Source: Asparagopsis taxiformis
Taxonomy: Eukaryota > Rhodophyta > Florideophyceae > Bonnemaisoniales > Bonnemaisoniaceae
Direction: 5' to 3'
Assembly: GCA_030407315.1 (NCBI GenBank)
Contig: JALQPE010002004.1
Coordinates: 186,001-250,000, forward strand
DNA length: 64,000 nt
Of the stretch, positions 30,184-40,307 are shown piece by piece. The notes below the pieces were generated by a model. That model was not told the origin of the DNA. It saw nothing but the letters and a program-made list of their open reading frames with translations, and did not search any database. Position 1 is the first letter of the stretch; each line of letters starts with the position of its first letter. Position numbers and translations under genes: made by a program.

Positions 30184-32034
30184 TCATATCACCCGACCAA
30201 AACTGCGTAATACATCGGCACCGAACATGAACACCCACAGCACCAAGTACAAGAAAACATACGCATACAACAGCGAAATCTCCGACTGTGTCAGTGGCGA
30301 CACATACAACACGGGCGAAATTTCACGATGATGTGCACGCATCATACCAACATCCACAAGTGGCATGTCCAAATCGCTGTCATCATCATAATAGTACAAA
30401 TCGGATCCGAATGCGGCATCACGCGCCAACAAAGCCTCCAGCGACGATCGCGGCACAGCGCGCACAACATTCAACGATGAATGGCGCTCACGAGCGGGCT
30501 CGCCCATACTGGACACTGGTGATGTACATAGCTCTGCAGCGGGTGTTCGTGCAATCTCCAAAAGTTCGGCCGTATGTGAATGGAACATGCCATAATCGTC
30601 AACGGCCGAATTGGCATGAATATTGCGGAATATGCGCAGCGATTCGCCGAGCACGCTTTGTAACGTTTGTCGCGATATCAAATCTATGAGTTCATCTGTC
30701 ATTACCGGACGCGCTCCTGCTAATTGTAGCAGTTCTTCCAGCACGGCTGTTGCAAATTTCGTCCATCCGACCGTGTTGCATGCACTGCAAATACTCAAGA
30801 GTGCACACAACGGACGGCGTGAATTGGTTGCTGCAAGATGCGCGTCTGATGATCTTGAAAGCCGTATTCGCATCGGCCCGTTCATCGGATATACTCCTCT
30901 GCTATGGGCAGCTTCTACGTGCTTTGCCACGATTTTCCATGCAGTTTGCAACAGATGCTCGTCGCCCTCGAGCGGAATGGAGACTGTAAAGGTGCTAAAG
31001 ACCTCGCACGCTGGAAGATGAAAGTTGTTGACTGCGTTTGGTAACGACGTCGTGTAACTGTTTGTTTCCTTGTTGTACGCCTCGGAGAACTGCAACGACA
31101 AAAGGAGAGGCGTATGTGAAGGATTGAATGTGGTATAATTCCCATCTACAAGGTGCTTTGCTTGGCTCAGAATCCATTGAGGCACAGTGGTTTGCTTTGA
31201 AATCGGTACATTTGAATTACAAGACGTTGACGATGAAGTGTCAAGAATTCGAATCTGTGCCACATCTGAAGCTGCACTCCATGAGCAAGATGGTTTATAC
31301 GAATTGAATGGATGCCACACAAGTTCACAAGCAACATGCGCACCCAACAGAGCTGTCACCTCACCAAAGGGTACATATCGCGAGAAAACATGCACAAAAG
31401 TCACAGGCTTGACCCGCAACGTAACATCATATATGACACCAAAGAGACCGAGACTCGTCTTTGCACATCGAAACAACGCCATTGCATCTGCAGACGAAAA
31501 GACACGAAGACGACCATGAGCATCAACAATCGACATCTGCTCGACACAATCTGCAAACAAACCATCCTCTGTACAAAACGCGGGCGCACCTGAGTACAGC
31601 ACATCTGAGACAGTAGTGTTAGCATCTGGGGCGCGCATCATCGCGCCGGGCATGAGGCCATGTTGCGCGCAAAACTGGTACAAATACTGCACGGTGACGC
31701 CTGCCTGGGCAACGACAAACTGTCGAGCGGCGTGCAGAGAAACGGCGTTCAGCGGGGAGAGGTCCAGCACGACATGACTGCCGGATGGGCGTTTCGGATG
31801 CCGCAGATGAATGGTAGATGAACGGGCACGCGTCTGAAGCAGCACGCGCTGCAGCTCTGGCAGACTACGCACGGAGCGGGTCGGCGACAGATGCGGGGCG
31901 GCGGGCGGGAAATGGTCTCGGACAGAGCGGCGCAGACGGAGATGCGGATTGGACGCGGGGAGCGAGGGACCGGATAGGGCGGCGGTATGTACAGAGGAGA
32001 GAAAGAGAGCGGGGGATGGCGAAAGGTCATGCAT
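30184..32034 (-). CDS. FAD-linked sugar-lactone-oxidase-like protein, degenerate, with a C-terminal membrane helix
   Basis: 616 residues from ATG 32034. The central part follows the FAD-binding and lactone-oxidase pattern: FVVAQAGVTVQYLYQFCAQ, ADCVEQMSIVDAHGRLRV, then ALFRCAKTSLGLFGVIYDV and TLRVKPV. Family members are L-gulonolactone, D-arabinono-1,4-lactone and galactono-lactone oxidases, which finish vitamin C or erythroascorbate synthesis. Two hallmarks are not seen. The GGGHS-like motif carrying the FAD-linked His is replaced by a stretch with HPKRPSGSH, and the GSGTHxTG loop reads SGAPAFCTEDG. The C-terminus has a hydrophobic anchor (LLYAYVFLYLVLWVFMFGA). Flavin attachment and activity are therefore doubtful. 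It may be a divergent or re-purposed relative. Confidence 0.68.
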   Translation of the reverse strand: MHDLSPSPALFLSSVHTAALSGPSLPASNPHLRLRRSVRDHFPPAAPHLSPTRSVRSLPELQRVLLQTRARSSTIHLRHPKRPSGSHVVLDLSPLNAVSLHAARQFVVAQAGVTVQYLYQFCAQHGLMPGAMMRAPDANTTVSDVLYSGAPAFCTEDGLFADCVEQMSIVDAHGRLRVFSSADAMALFRCAKTSLGLFGVIYDVTLRVKPVTFVHVFSRYVPFGEVTALLGAHVACELVWHPFNSYKPSCSWSAASDVAQIRILDTSSSTSCNSNVPISKQTTVPQWILSQAKHLVDGNYTTFNPSHTPLLLSLQFSEAYNKETNSYTTSLPNAVNNFHLPACEVFSTFTVSIPLEGDEHLLQTAWKIVAKHVEAAHSRGVYPMNGPMRIRLSRSSDAHLAATNSRRPLCALLSICSACNTVGWTKFATAVLEELLQLAGARPVMTDELIDLISRQTLQSVLGESLRIFRNIHANSAVDDYGMFHSHTAELLEIARTPAAELCTSPVSSMGEPARERHSSLNVVRAVPRSSLEALLARDAAFGSDLYYYDDDSDLDMPLVDVGMMRAHHREISPVLYVSPLTQSEISLLYAYVFLYLVLWVFMFGADVLRSFGRVI

Positions 32035-32738
32035 AGTTGTGGTTGGCTGGTTGGTCGGGGAGCAACGCGCTGGGCAGATGGACGTGATACCGACTGGCGA
32101 CGACGGGGGAGGTTGCTGGCAATGAATGGCTACGTTGCGGATACATGCGGAGGTTTGTTGGTTGGAAAGGTGGCGTCGCGGACTGGCAGCAAGATGGGAA
32201 GCGTGGATTGGGAATTTGAAACACGATCGATATGAATGACTGATTGTTGGTTTATTTACGTATGTTATATTAGTCGTGCCTTTATTTAGGCCCGTAATTC
32301 ACAAGATCATTTCGTCAGGCTGCACTGCACTGCAGCCACGCTGCGACTCGCGATGCTACGGGCCGGACCGTCCGCGCCCATCGCCGTTACATCAGGAAAG
32401 CCGCTAATCTTAGCATCGATGCTCAACGCTCGCAGCGTGCACACCCGCTGCTCTTATAATTCACATAATCGCCCTCTTTGTTCATGTTTGTCATTTCGTG
32501 TAAGCCAATCCAACTCACCGTCCGCTTTCCGATTCAACGTTACAACGTGCGTGCTGTGTTTCATAGCGCTATATTTGTATCTTTACAATTCATTCAACTC
32601 GCCCTGATCCTCCTTTGTCCATCCAAACCGAAATGTATCAAACAAAAACATATCCGACTACAGTCACCATCAACAAAATTTCGACGCCTATCTCCAGCTA
32701 TTTCATCAAGCCAATCCGCCTCATGCAGGCATGCCGGC
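32035..32738. other. intergenic region before TerC2 (3' side)
   Basis: About 700 bases with no supportable gene. The right part shares a short block (32661-32680) with the TerC1 3' flank. Confidence 0.45.
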
Positions 32739-33800
32739 CTAAACAGATTCCTTCTCCAGCTCTTCTTCCGCGCTCTCCTCCTCCCCCGGGAACAACACAC
32801 TCAATCCCACCCCCACAGACAAACTCCCAATCACTACACACAAACTCTCCAAAACCCCTATCTTATACCCAAACACCCCACCAATCATCTTCCCTCCCAC
32901 AAACCCCAGAACAACCGCAAGCGACTGTGGTAGATACTTCAGCTCCCCAATCACATCCTCCAGCACAAAAAACAAGTTCCGTAGTCCCATTATCGCAAGA
33001 ATATTCGACACATATATCACAGATGTATCATCCGATATCCCCAGCACCGCCGGCACACTGTCCAGTGCAAACACCACATCACTAAACTCCACACAAAACA
33101 ACACCAGTAGCAGCGGTGTCGCCAATCGCACCCCATTCTTCATGCTGAAAAACTTCACCCCATCATACTCCTCCCCGAACGGTAACAGCCTCCGCGAAAA
33201 CTTCACTATCCCATTCTCCGACAAATCCTCCTCCTCCTCATCCTCCCCCAACAACAGCTTCGCCGCAGAGAACAACAACAGTCCCGCAAATCCAACCGTC
33301 ACAATCTCAAACCGCTTCGTCAGCGCCTCTCCCACCACAATCATCCCTCCCCGCATCACCATTGCTCCCACAATTCCCCACGTCAACACCCGCCCCTGCT
33401 GCTCCCGTCCCACATTGAAGTACCGAAAGATCAGCAGGAACACAAACAGATTGTCCACCGACAGGCTGTACTCGACGATGTAAGCGGTGAGAAACTCTGC
33501 CATTTGCGTGGTGCCCTTGGCTACACCAAAGGCGGCTGCGACGCCTGCAGCGACGGCAATCCAGGCGAGGGTGGCCCTGACATCGCCGGATCTGTCGATT
33601 TTGGAGCCTGTTTCATCGGCAATCGCCTGCGTTATTCTTCGCATCGCGGGCTTGGGCGCGAGATGCGGCGTGCGTGGATGCACCGTTCGGCGCGTTAGTC
33701 CGGTGCGAAGCGGATGCGCCAATCTTCCACACACATGGTGGGGAGTTTTCGTCAGCACCAATGGCACGGATGCCACGAAAGCTGCGCGGTGCATTGTCAT
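32739..33800 (-). CDS. terC: TerC family thylakoid/plastid membrane protein, copy 2
   Basis: 353 residues from a true ATG at 33800. The transit peptide starts MTMHRAAFVASVPLVLTK, with the early Phe, and the mature part begins near RRITQAIADETGSK. The membrane core matches copy 1 almost residue for residue: YSLSVDNLFVFLLIF, FSDVVFALDSVPAVLG and RNLFFVLEDVIGELKYL. Aligned without gaps, 25552-26410 and 32791-33649 differ at only about 15 sites, many synonymous. The ends differ: copy 2 finishes EEESAEEELEKESV and copy 1 EEVVMDGLEEDLAKDLV. Role as in copy 1: thylakoid protein insertion or metal handling. It diverges from the 34230 gene over about 430 bases that contain TGACGTCA. Confidence 0.92.
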   Translation of the reverse strand: MTMHRAAFVASVPLVLTKTPHHVCGRLAHPLRTGLTRRTVHPRTPHLAPKPAMRRITQAIADETGSKIDRSGDVRATLAWIAVAAGVAAAFGVAKGTTQMAEFLTAYIVEYSLSVDNLFVFLLIFRYFNVGREQQGRVLTWGIVGAMVMRGGMIVVGEALTKRFEIVTVGFAGLLLFSAAKLLLGEDEEEEDLSENGIVKFSRRLLPFGEEYDGVKFFSMKNGVRLATPLLLVLFCVEFSDVVFALDSVPAVLGISDDTSVIYVSNILAIMGLRNLFFVLEDVIGELKYLPQSLAVVLGFVGGKMIGGVFGYKIGVLESLCVVIGSLSVGVGLSVLFPGEEESAEEELEKESV

Positions 33801-33813
33801 TTGGAATAAGCGA

Positions 33814-33821
33814 TGACGTCA
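33814..33821. promoter_or_regulatory. CRE-like palindrome TGACGTCA before TerC2
   Basis: Thirteen bases upstream of the TerC2 ATG, in the same sequence block as at TerC1. It could also serve the divergent gene at 34230. Confidence 0.4.
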
Positions 33822-34229
33822 GTGAATAAAGAGGAAGAGGGTGGGCGTGTACCCAACTGATTATGGCAATGGGTTACAGACTTATTACGGCTCGAACGGG
33901 AGGAAGAAATGGAAAATGGGAGGGACAGTCCCACGAATTGAGATTTGTGGCGGTGGATCCCTGATTTTCGCACGTGTACAGTCCGTCAATCGCCGTGCAG
34001 ACGGTGCAATCAAAAACAAAAAAGCAAATATTAAATTTAATGTGCCAGTCATCATCTCAGATCAATGCCAGTTTCTCCATTGAAGCTTTCGTGTTGTAGA
34101 CAACTGCTGGGCCTTTTGCGTCCAACCAAGCATCCGACTTGTAAGCTCGGCAGTTCTGAAAGCGCCCACCGAAGACTAATCAGTCACTCTCGAATAGACG
34201 CGCGCTATTCTCCGTTGTCACCCGCTTTC

Positions 34230-35015
34230 ATGACTTCCAGAATTTCGTCGGCAGCGTTTGTCCCAAGTGCGGTGATTTGCTTTCGTTCCATCCTGACAAC
34301 AGGGAGGCGATCAATTCCATCATCACTGAACAAACCTCACACACCGATTAACAGGAGACTTGTCACAGTCGACAACCCGTCTGGATTTTTCTCGAGACCA
34401 TCCGTGCGATTTTCAGCTACGGTAAGCATGGCGCTCCCCAGCGTCTCGACGCTACAGTCCGCATCCTTCATGGAGAGCGTTGAGCACGCAGAAGTGGTGT
34501 TGACGGCGAATGAAAGTGACGCCACGGCTGTGGATGATACTCAGATACAACTTATTGATGCTATGTTGGAAACCTCCAACGGCGCTCGCGGATTCTTCGT
34601 CACGCTGCTCTCTAACCCGGGCGTGAAAGTCATGGATGTTGAAACTCTACCCGCAAACCTTGTGAATGTCATCAAAAGAACTGATGAAGAACAAGGACGA
34701 ATTGTGGACGATCTATTAGCAAAGAACTGTGTCATGTCGTCGTCGATGGTCATCCACTACAACAGAACGGGTGAAGCTGAGCGGCAGAGCGCATCAGAAT
34801 TAACTGCAAAACGGTCTCGTGATGCCCTTGTCGCGTGCCTCAGAGGAAATGACCGTTTAGCAAGCACGGTTGCGGCGATGCTGGACGCGCTGGAAGACGA
34901 AAATTTCGAAAGGCAACAGGGCTACGGCCCGTTTTTAAAGAAATGGGGCTACGACGCTGAGCAGAGGAGAGCAGGGGCTGTACTTTTCAGATCTATATTA
35001 TCGGGCTGCGCATAG
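34230..35015 (+). CDS. predicted plastid protein of unknown function
   Basis: 261 residues from ATG 34230, chosen because MTSRISSAAFVPSAVICFR is a typical Phe-containing transit start; an in-frame ATG at 34065 would add 55 residues. The targeting and linker region runs to about residue 70. The mature part, about 180 residues, is a compact helical domain: QIQLIDAMLETSNGARGFF, VTLLSNPGVKVMD, RIVDDLLAKNCVMSSSMVI, SRDALVACLRGND and GYGPFLKKWGYDAEQRR. It reminds me of an uncharacterised cyanobacterial family with NGxRGFFVxLL and MSTAM motifs, but this is recall only. If right, it is an old plastid-derived gene. Confidence 0.7.
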   Translation: MTSRISSAAFVPSAVICFRSILTTGRRSIPSSLNKPHTPINRRLVTVDNPSGFFSRPSVRFSATVSMALPSVSTLQSASFMESVEHAEVVLTANESDATAVDDTQIQLIDAMLETSNGARGFFVTLLSNPGVKVMDVETLPANLVNVIKRTDEEQGRIVDDLLAKNCVMSSSMVIHYNRTGEAERQSASELTAKRSRDALVACLRGNDRLASTVAAMLDALEDENFERQQGYGPFLKKWGYDAEQRRAGAVLFRSILSGCA

Positions 35016-35217
35016 TTGGATAGAACGTCGTCCTTTGATTAAAATATTGGTGCACATGACAGCTCAACATTTGTAGTTTGTTGGAATTGGTTCCATCTGT
35101 GAATTGGACAACAAATCCTAACATGTTATCTTAATCATTCGTAACAGTAGTGACCAACGCAATGCCACGTAGTGATTGCGCGAGTTTTGTCAATGCTGCA
35201 CGTTGAGAGCGTGCAAT

Positions 35218-36315
35218 CTATTCCTGTGTGTATTCTTCCTCTTCATCAGCTTCAACTACATCGAGCCCGTCAATTTCTAATTCGAGCTGTCGCGCTGCTG
35301 CTTGCCGCGATGCATGTGCGCGGTCAAAGTCGGCCTTACTCTCCTTGTTGAGCGCGATATTCTCTCTATTTTCCTCCTCGAGATATTCGCCAAACTTTGC
35401 TGCGATCTGGTAGTGCGCGGCGTCCATGTCCCTCTCCCAATTGTTGTATGAGAAGAATTTGAAATCACACGGGAGTAGCATCGTAGTTTTCCATTCTAGC
35501 AGCTCTGCTGGACGCATCCATCGTGTGTAAATTGCAATGAAATCTTGACAGCCGGAGTGCAGCACAATGTGTTTGAGGATGCGAGTACGTGTCTTATCGA
35601 TTTCGTCTTTTGAAAAAGAGGCTTTGAGAATTACGGGAAGTTGAGCTGTCAATACTGAAATATACGCAATGACTTTCTCTGTAAAGTCATCACAGGCAGC
35701 CATGAGCTGCGAAAGAAGCTCACCAGCCGGAAGATGTGGTTTAAATATTTGTTGCAGGTCGAGCACATCAGACAGCTTCTTTTGAATGGCTCCACGTGCC
35801 TCCATTCGCGCACTAGGTCTAAGCGCCCCTTTTAGTTTCTCAGTACTATTCTCCACCCAAGCGATGATAAAGTCCTCCTCAATACTCATATATCTCTCCA
35901 GGTAAGTTTCAAAAATAGGAATCCAGTCGAAGAAGCGCTCGACTGCAGCATGCGAAAGCATTTTATTGTGATGCAACATGACATTGAGCATGCCATTCAT
36001 ATCGAATAGCTCTGATCGAATACTATTAACGCCTTGATATACGAGCTGCTCTGCGGAATCAGTTGGTGCGGGATGCTGAATGGCGAGGCTGGGGAATTTT
36101 AATAGGACCTTTTCCTTGGCCTGCATAGAGAGGGGGCCTGTAAGTGCCCGCGAGCCCAGCACGGGCTGCTGCTGCGCTTTGGTAAGCTTTTCGCAGAGGT
36201 TTCGCTTTCGGGACGTTGCGCGTGTAAAAGTGTGGGAGGGATTCAAGGGCGGACGGGTGGATTTTCTGCGCGACATTGCGCGCAGAAAGGCGGGCTTTTT
36301 GACTGGCGTTGCCAT
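35218..36315 (-). CDS. hemerythrin-like helical-bundle protein, paralogue 1 (compact)
   Basis: 365 residues from ATG 36315 (MATPVKKPAFLRAMSRRKS); the further upstream frame has only a GTG. A basic N-terminus leads to a four-helix-type domain at about 75-290: FETYLERYMSIEEDFIIAWVE, LRPSARMEARGAIQKKL, FKPHLPAGELLSQLM and LTAQLPVILKASFSKDE. It aligns through its whole domain with the C-terminal part of the protein at 42068-44249. In HHE/hemerythrin domains this place reads H-L-x-x-E-E-x-x-L-F-P. Here the Glu pair stays and the iron-binding His is Tyr. The assignment to the hemerythrin fold is by pattern and moderately sure. Metal binding is doubtful. The C-terminus is acidic (VVEADEEEEYTQE). Confidence 0.7.
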   Translation of the reverse strand: MATPVKKPAFLRAMSRRKSTRPPLNPSHTFTRATSRKRNLCEKLTKAQQQPVLGSRALTGPLSMQAKEKVLLKFPSLAIQHPAPTDSAEQLVYQGVNSIRSELFDMNGMLNVMLHHNKMLSHAAVERFFDWIPIFETYLERYMSIEEDFIIAWVENSTEKLKGALRPSARMEARGAIQKKLSDVLDLQQIFKPHLPAGELLSQLMAACDDFTEKVIAYISVLTAQLPVILKASFSKDEIDKTRTRILKHIVLHSGCQDFIAIYTRWMRPAELLEWKTTMLLPCDFKFFSYNNWERDMDAAHYQIAAKFGEYLEEENRENIALNKESKADFDRAHASRQAAARQLELEIDGLDVVEADEEEEYTQE

Positions 36316-37396
36316 TGCGGGACGGGGTAGCGACTGGTGGGCGGTGTGGGAACGGAGAAGTGCAGTGTGTATGTATGTTTTGGTATTACGTCGGAGAGAA
36401 ATAAGGTAAATGATTTCGTGGCGGATTGGGCAGGTGTCCACACGGTGTTGGCGGAAGGTTTTCTGTGAGTCACAGTGAGTTTGGGATATGGCGGGCGCGG
36501 GGCTCGGGGCGGGCGGAGCGGCGCGAAGAGGCGGCCTTTCGAAAGCTTGTCAATGTCGTGTCCAAAATCACCGAATACGATGGATTGATCGGGGCAAATG
36601 AATAAGCGTCTCGCCAGTGGAAATGCGGCACGTGCCATAATAGTGGAAGAAATTGTGAATCTGTCAGCACGGCGCTGGACGGGATGATTAGTCGATAAAT
36701 TTTCGGAACCTCATCGCGACCGAGCAGTTGGCTCGTGACAGGCAACAGCGTGGTCACGGCGTAGCATACAGTGGCGTTCCATCGTTCCACCTTGGAGTGC
36801 GGCTAACTTTGCTGAATAGACAGCACGTCAGCCGCCGTGCACGGCGCGATGCAGCAACAAAAGCGCGGCACGGCGTGTAAAGCTCCGTGTGGCATGTCAC
36901 GTAATGTATGGAATCGATCTGCTGGAAGCTTGAATAGCTTATACACTCGCAGGGTCCTACACTCAACGGCAACAACGGCGTCAGCACGGTGGAGCGCTTC
37001 GTGGGCGACACGCTTGTGATTTTCAAAATATTAACCTTTGTTTTTCCATCGACACAGTCGACGGCGCTCCGTCGCCGTCGTTTGCGCACCCACCCATCCA
37101 TCCACCCAGCCTGTCCTTTCGTCTCGCCAGCCATCAGTCGCCTTCCCGCCGACTGTTTGCCCGCCGTGACACACACGTCGCGCGCCCAAAACTCCAAACT
37201 ACATACCAACAAGCGAGCGAGCGAACCAACCAACAAGTGAAGGTCCGCGTACGTACGCAGCCGTCCGTCCCGCCCGCGTCTGTCCGACTCACTTCTCAAG
37301 CGAGTGCGACCACAACCACAACCGTTCCCAACCAACCTTGTCGCGCCTCTTCGTCTCACCGCGCCCCGTCCGCCCGCCCGCACGATCCGCTCCAAA
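36316..37396. other. divergent promoter region between HHE-like 1 and zinc-finger gene 1
   Basis: About 1.1 kb. The right half is C-rich with tandem CCATC/CCAACC-like runs typical of a leader. An open frame of 273 codons on the reverse strand is a shadow of the biased sequence. No gene was recognised. Confidence 0.5.
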
Positions 37397-40072
37397 ATGC
37401 CCGTCACCACCCGACGCAGTAGCCAGCGTCTCGAACGCACACCCACCCAATCCGCCCGTGCATCAGTCGCTGCAACACCCTCGTCAGCACCTCCCTCCGC
37501 CCAGCCCCCAGCATCCCGTCCGCCCTCCTCCAACGCTCCCGCTCCCACTTCACAGCCCGCCCCCAACCATCCCAACCAATCCTACGACCGAGTCCATGCC
37601 ACTCGTCAAACATGGCCCGCCATTTCAGCACCCCCAACCACCGCTCCCGCTGTCTCGCGAGCAGCCCCATCGAATCGCGATCCCTCGGCCAGACACTCCG
37701 CCCCGCGCACAAGGAATGCTGCTCGCAGAACTGACGATACCGCGCAGCAGCAACCGCCCCTGCCGCGCAATGTCCAACATGCAAACTCTCAACGCCAAAC
37801 CCACCGCCAGCGCATGGCGCAGTCCGCTCAGCCCCATCCCCGTATGCAGCAACAACAGCAGCAGCAGCAACAACAACAGTCTCATCCTGTGCCCACCCAT
37901 TCTCAGTCGCTGCCAAATCAGGTGGCCGCGCAAGCTCAATCTCATCAACAAGTGCAGACCGACTCGATGACGCAATCTCCATCTAATACTAGACAATCGG
38001 CCCAACAACCGCAGCATGGCCAGTCACTCCCCGCATCCCAACCTACCCCTGCCGCACAACCACATCCAGCTTCGCAGCAACCGCAGCAAGCCCACGGCTT
38101 CACAGCTGCGACCGGTACACATGCGCCGCGTGTATTTTCAAACCCAGCTCCTCTCCAGCAGATTCCTGTTGGTATGCCACCCATGCAAATGCAACAGGTG
38201 GAGCCTCAGGTCTCCCAACATTTGCCTACCTCACAGATGCAGCATCGCCTGCCGCATCACATGGCTCAGGGAGCTCCTCCGCAGCAACAGCAATCGCAGC
38301 ATTCCACACAGCCCCAATCCGCACCGGCTGGTCCGCAACATGCCCAACCAAGCCCTGAACAAGCCAACCCGCAGTACGTTCAGAACAGGCAGATGCGTAT
38401 GCAACAACAACCGTATAGGCTTGAGCCTAATGCAGCCGTTGTACCCGATCCGACTTTTTCTGCTGTAAAAGTTGAGTACGAACGCTATCCGCAACCGCAT
38501 GTCAAAGATGCCCAGCAGGATCATCGTGTGCATGAGGTTCAGCAGCCCCACCCGGTATTCAACTCTCAACTACCGCCCGTTTCTCAGCACCAGCATACTG
38601 TTCCACAAGATGCAACTGGAGCTGTGCATGGTGGCCAAATGTACATGCAAATGCATGGCGGTCTGCAAACTCTTCAAAATGTTCAGCAGGGCGTGCAGCA
38701 CGTTCAAGGTGTGCAAAATGTCCAATACGCAAACCAGTATCCCAATCAAGGGCTGTTCGACCAGCTCAACATGAATACGCAAGGTGTGCCAATGTCTGGT
38801 GTCAATCCGCAGCAGCAAGTGGATCGTCAGCAACATCCACATTTGCAGCAGATGCAGTCACATCAAGGAGTGCAAGTGGTTGCAAAGGGCGCAGTCGTAC
38901 AAGATCCGCAGCAAGTTTACGATCAGTCTCAGCAGCAAATGCTGCACCGTCCGGCAATGCAACCACAGCATGTCCAGCATGATATGCAAGGTCATCCTGG
39001 TGCACAGCCACAACACATGCAGCAACACGTTCAGCATCAGCTCTATCAACCGATTGAGCAGCAGCAAACTGCCCAGCATCTTGTACTTAATGCGGCTGGC
39101 AGCATCGTTCAATCTGGTCCGCCACAGCAGCAGCAGATGATGCACAACCAACAAGCGCCAATGCCTCATGGACATGTTCCGCAACAGGAGGCTCACTTTG
39201 ATCAACATGGGTATCAGAATACTCACCCGTCACAGATGAACAACGTTAACGCTGTTGGTGTGCATCCGCAGAATGATGCTTCGCGAAAGAATGTACCGGG
39301 GACTTCGCAACAGGAACTACTGATGTGGGGTTCTAACCAAGGTGCTCGTGTTGTTGCGCAGGGCAACATGCAACAACAAGTGCCTGCCGATATTAATACT
39401 GGCGTTGCTCCTGGCACTCTGATGACTTCTTCCAGTTTTGCACCGTCGCAGTTGTTCGAGAGTATGGGAATGGGTGACATGCGGCAGCAACAAATGCCCA
39501 ATGGTGTACCACAGATGCAGCAACCTGTAGTTCCAAAAATGGAAGCGGTGCCACAGGGAGCACAGAATCTAATGCCCAACGTGCGCAAGATGCCTGCGGG
39601 TACATCACCGCGCAAACGTCGTCATGTTGACACTACTACTACTACGGCGCCAATTGTGAATTCCTCAGGCCGATTGTTTGCCTGCTCTTGCTGCGGACAA
39701 GAATTTGCGCAGAAGCGCGATCGCGACGCGCATGTCAAAAACATGCACGAACGCTCGTTCTCTTGCGACAAGTGTTCTGCCCGTTTCAAGACTAAGAGCG
39801 ACGCGAATCGTCACATTCGAATCGTTCACGATCGTGTGAGACCGTATCAGTGCGATTCGTGCCCAAGCATGTTCTCGGAGCGGAACAAGCTTCGCCGACA
39901 TCGTGAAACTGTACACGAAAAACTGAGGCCGTATGTGTGCCCTGTTTGCTCGTCACGCTTCGGTGAACTGGGCAATCTGCGTCAGCATACGGGATCAGTT
40001 CATCCTGGCGAACCGTTGGACAATGCACAGATTAGGACGAGAGTTACCAGTACTCAAATTCAGCAGTCGTGA
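37397..40072 (+). CDS. Q-rich C2H2 zinc-finger protein with four fingers
   Basis: 891 residues from ATG 37397 (ccaaaATGCCC). Residues 1-740 are disordered and extremely rich in Gln, Pro, Met and His, with a pure Gln run near 155-167 coded by CAG/CAA (37845-37880). Near the C-terminus four C2H2 fingers follow each other: FACSCCGQEFAQ..HVKNMH, FSCDKCSARFKT..HIRIVH, YQCDSCPSMFSE..HRETVH and YVCPVCSSRFGE..HTGSVH, with short linkers such as DRVRPYQ and EKLRPYV. A nuclear sequence-specific DNA-binding regulator is likely, with the Q-rich part as activation domain. Its finger block resembles that of zinc-finger gene 2 at 52678. Confidence 0.88.
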   Translation: MPVTTRRSSQRLERTPTQSARASVAATPSSAPPSAQPPASRPPSSNAPAPTSQPAPNHPNQSYDRVHATRQTWPAISAPPTTAPAVSRAAPSNRDPSARHSAPRTRNAARRTDDTAQQQPPLPRNVQHANSQRQTHRQRMAQSAQPHPRMQQQQQQQQQQQSHPVPTHSQSLPNQVAAQAQSHQQVQTDSMTQSPSNTRQSAQQPQHGQSLPASQPTPAAQPHPASQQPQQAHGFTAATGTHAPRVFSNPAPLQQIPVGMPPMQMQQVEPQVSQHLPTSQMQHRLPHHMAQGAPPQQQQSQHSTQPQSAPAGPQHAQPSPEQANPQYVQNRQMRMQQQPYRLEPNAAVVPDPTFSAVKVEYERYPQPHVKDAQQDHRVHEVQQPHPVFNSQLPPVSQHQHTVPQDATGAVHGGQMYMQMHGGLQTLQNVQQGVQHVQGVQNVQYANQYPNQGLFDQLNMNTQGVPMSGVNPQQQVDRQQHPHLQQMQSHQGVQVVAKGAVVQDPQQVYDQSQQQMLHRPAMQPQHVQHDMQGHPGAQPQHMQQHVQHQLYQPIEQQQTAQHLVLNAAGSIVQSGPPQQQQMMHNQQAPMPHGHVPQQEAHFDQHGYQNTHPSQMNNVNAVGVHPQNDASRKNVPGTSQQELLMWGSNQGARVVAQGNMQQQVPADINTGVAPGTLMTSSSFAPSQLFESMGMGDMRQQQMPNGVPQMQQPVVPKMEAVPQGAQNLMPNVRKMPAGTSPRKRRHVDTTTTTAPIVNSSGRLFACSCCGQEFAQKRDRDAHVKNMHERSFSCDKCSARFKTKSDANRHIRIVHDRVRPYQCDSCPSMFSERNKLRRHRETVHEKLRPYVCPVCSSRFGELGNLRQHTGSVHPGEPLDNAQIRTRVTSTQIQQS
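37845..37880 (+). repeat. CAG/CAA repeat (polyglutamine)
   Basis: Trinucleotide repeat inside zinc-finger gene 1. The mix of CAG and CAA suggests long-standing selection for the Gln run rather than a fresh expansion. Confidence 0.7.
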
Positions 40073-40307
40073 ATTTTGCTGCAAGCGATGAAAGTGCTCT
40101 GTTGTAACTGGAAGGAAGGTGCATCAGACGTTTTGCTTGTCGTCTGTTTGTCTAGCATTACGTACACTACGCATATTATCCTCTACCATGATACATTTGT
40201 AAATGATCGACTAGTTACTTTTACCCCAATGAACCCGTTTCAGTTTATAAGTTTCTGTTATCGTACGCTAGACGTCCCCATATTACCGATATCGTACGAG
40301 TGCGAAG

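Noticed and set aside
25491..33821. TerC repeats as a transposon or segmental element
   Set aside because: No terminal inverted repeats, target-site duplication or transposase; similarity covers the gene body and short flanks only.
36754..37575. 273-codon frame on the reverse strand
   Set aside because: Lies over the leader and 5' part of zinc-finger gene 1; Gly/Arg/Ala shadow of C-rich sequence.
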